NCBI GenBank assembly: GCA_941918925.1
Contig: OW799235.1
Location: 34,461,201-34,525,200, forward strand
From: Phyto melanocephala
Lineage: Eukaryota; Arthropoda; Insecta; Diptera; Rhinophoridae
DNA length: 64,000 bases
Direction: 5' to 3'
Below the pieces are notes generated by a model. It saw only the letters and a list, made by a program, of their open reading frames with translations, did no database searches and had not been told where the DNA came from. The first letter of the stretch is position 1. The number at the start of each line of letters is the position of its first letter. The position numbers and the translations under genes are program-made. Shown piece by piece: positions 61,837 through 64,000 of this stretch.

Positions 61837-63079
61837 TTAAAGAACTGTCTTCTTAAACAAAAATCTTAAAATAAACCTTAGAAGAGTATTTTAGTAAGAT
61901 TGTTTCTCTATTTAGGGAAAATTTCTTATTCTAAAAGCTATCGATGTAGCTTAAGATATAAAGGGCGTATTTCCATTTTCTGTTCTTCATATGAAAATAA
62001 AAAACCGAATAAAATTGAAAAAAATTAAATGAGACAGGAGATTTTAATGTAGCTAACTAAAGCTAATAGCTCACTGCAATACCTCTCTAAAGAGGAGATG
62101 CACCTTTTTTATAGAAAGCCATCATTATATTCTCGTTTACAGTTTCAAAAAAGTTTTGAAAACTAAGCGAATTACATCTTTATTATGAGCATTATCCAGT
62201 AATATCTGGTAGTTGTTAAAAATATTTATATTTATAGAACATATGTATTTCAATTATATTCTCATGTCTGTACAATTTTTTAAATACCTTAAGAGGAATA
62301 AACACACATCAAGCATACTCAGCAAGCGTTGTGGTAGGTTTTGTAAAATTTGATTGTATGTGTTGCACCAACGTCGATTGATTGGAAACAAAACCCAGCG
62401 GTAAAAGTCAATAGAAATTTACATTTTAAGCCTTCTGTAAGCTAATTTTACTCTCATTTAAGCCTGCCTGTCCTTATATGTCTTTTAAAAGGCCTAACGA
62501 TCCGAGAGTCATTCTAACTCTCCTTCTTTAAGAACGAAAGAAAGGTGTGCATTTTGATGTGTATTTCTTGTTTGTATTATTAGTGACAACAAACAAAGTT
62601 TAAACCGTTACTAAAATCAGATGAAATAAAAAAAAGAATAAAAAACTATTTAGGAATAAACAATAATTAATATTGTTGCATTTCAAGGTACTAAAGAGTG
62701 AGCTTAAGAGTACTGAACTCAAAACAGGAAAAAATAAATAATAGTTAAAAACAAGTAACTATTTTGTTGAAATTTAAAAATCAAAAGGTCTTTTAACAGG
62801 TCTTCACACATAGGGTTTCAAAGGGACCTTTTTTAGAAGGTCTTTTAGAAACCCTCTTTTTAGTTTGGAAGTACTTCCTCTTTTACTGCTGGGAAAACAT
62901 TATTTTTTTCGGTTGAACACAACCAAATACATTTTTACCAGTACTACTTGAAAAGTATTCGTACTAAAGAAAGTTTAGTGCTACACTGGCACAAATCTCT
63001 TGTATTAAACTAAATAGTTTTTTTTATACTTGTACTTTTATTTAAGTCTATATTGATTAAGTTTGGCTCAAGTTACTTC
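61837..63079. other. Non-coding stretch
   Basis: AT-rich. A small direct repetition of AGGTCTTTTA/AGGTCTT around 62788-62846 is visible; no gene. Confidence 0.3.
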
Positions 63080-63082
63080 TTA

Positions 63083-63475
63083 GGGCCATTATTACAACTT
63101 GCCGACAAAGTTAATGTTAATAAAAGGTAACGTTTGTTAACATGAGCAATAAACTGACCATTAAGTAATTTTCTTCATTAAAACCTCCCTGTAAAATAAA
63201 TTGTATTTTTTTTAATATGGCAGCACAAAAGCAAATACCGACTAGTTTTAACAAATTAATTAGTTCTTTAAAAACAAAGTGGCAACGCCAAACGAATAGT
63301 AAAAAATATGATAACTTTTAATTTATAAACCTCACGTTAAAAGTCAAACGAACAGTGATCTTCCCTTTTACATATCGGACACTTTTAGATTAAAGTGAAG
63401 TTGTTATAACGAAAAATTAGTTATCTTTCCGATAACATCATAGCTTTAGTTACCGGTAAGTTAAAATAATGGCGC
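63083..63475. mobile_element. 393-bp MITE with TTA target duplication
   Basis: The left end GGGCCATTATTACAACTT and the right end AAGTTAAAATAATGGCGC are imperfect inverted repeats. TTA lies outside both ends (63080-63082, 63476-63478), as expected for PIF/Harbinger elements. A diverged copy lies at 6417-6850. No coding region. Confidence 0.75.
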
Positions 63476-63478
63476 TTA

Positions 63479-64000
63479 ATTGTTTTAAGAAAAAATTAAA
63501 CTGGTTCAGTATTACAGAGTCCGGAAAAACTTTATATCTTTCTTGATTATCATTATCACAAAAAAAATATTTATTTATAAAATTTTAAAATGAACATAAC
63601 TCAGAATAGCAATAAATATTATATTAAAAAATTTGTAAAATTTCTCAATCGTTGTCAAATTGTATATTTTGAAGAGAAATCTTAAATCCAACTAATCTGG
63701 TACAATTAATGTTTATTTGGCACAATTTTACTATCAAAGTAAAATTTTACAATATTAAAATAGTCAGTCCTCTGGACAAAACCGAATAGGTTTTTATTGA
63801 TTTCGTTTTTTTTTTTTAATATCTATACATGTGTAGTTTTACTATAAGCCTGATACATACATATTGAATCCCTTAAATTGTGTAATTTATACACATTATG
63901 TATTTAAGATAAATTTTTAACTTAAAAGTGCCAACCAGCATTTTCAAAAGACAGAAAATTTTCTTTTCCTCTAAGTCTACGTCGTAAATAAATAAAATGA
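63479..64000. other. Non-coding stretch
   Basis: AT-rich sequence to the end of the window; nothing recognised. Confidence 0.3.

Overview
The window looks like nuclear DNA of a higher (probably calyptrate) fly. It is strongly AT-rich and full of CATA/TATG microsatellites, with short spliced introns, one recognisable host gene and a dense load of dipteran-type transposons. The species cannot be read from the sequence. The only clear host gene is the 3' two-thirds of a semaphorin-5 (Sema5c-type) gene on the plus strand: eight exons from 10625 to 15900 encoding the distal Sema domain, a PSI domain, about seven thrombospondin type-1 repeats, one transmembrane segment and a short cytoplasmic tail. 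Its signal-peptide exons were not found in the 10.6 kb upstream.

Layout. 1-10.6 kb: non-coding DNA, presumably intron or 5' flank of the semaphorin gene, with a Helitron-like fragment, a fold-back mariner, a possible GAGA/TATA promoter and several small inverted-repeat elements. 10.6-15.9 kb: semaphorin exons, with a MITE in the fourth intron seen here. 16-24 kb: non-autonomous elements (a 705-bp inverted-repeat element, a 768-bp Helitron, a tRNA-like SINE, a hAT-type MITE with an imperfect 8-bp duplication, a GTCY-type dispersed element, a decayed mariner). 24182-33046: a nearly complete autonomous Helitron with both ends, two kinds of internal tandem arrays (about 140 bp and exactly 209 bp) and a three-exon Rep/helicase gene interrupted by one stop codon. 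33-37 kb: MITE-type insertions. 37100-40419: a young BEL/Pao retrotransposon, internally deleted, with near-identical LTRs and a perfect 5-bp TAAGT duplication. 40.9-51.7 kb: nested GTCY-type elements, a Helitron fragment, a mariner fragment and a 669-bp non-autonomous Helitron sharing both ends with the autonomous one. 53.7-57.3 kb: a Penelope-like element between inverted pseudo-LTRs, an RTE-like reverse transcriptase fragment and a second fold-back mariner. 57.8-64 kb: another GTCY-type element, a GC-rich island, a Helitron-like fragment and a TTA-flanked MITE.

How they work together: the semaphorin is probably a cell-surface guidance or adhesion protein. The rest is transposon ecology. 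The autonomous Helitron could supply, or could once have supplied, replicase to the short copies that carry its ends. The TIR elements depend on transposases that are absent here. The most noteworthy structures are the satellite-bearing Helitron, the deleted BEL element whose gag and integrase are fused in frame, the two mariners with the same unusual fold-back architecture, and Penelope repeats with a hammerhead-ribozyme-like core.
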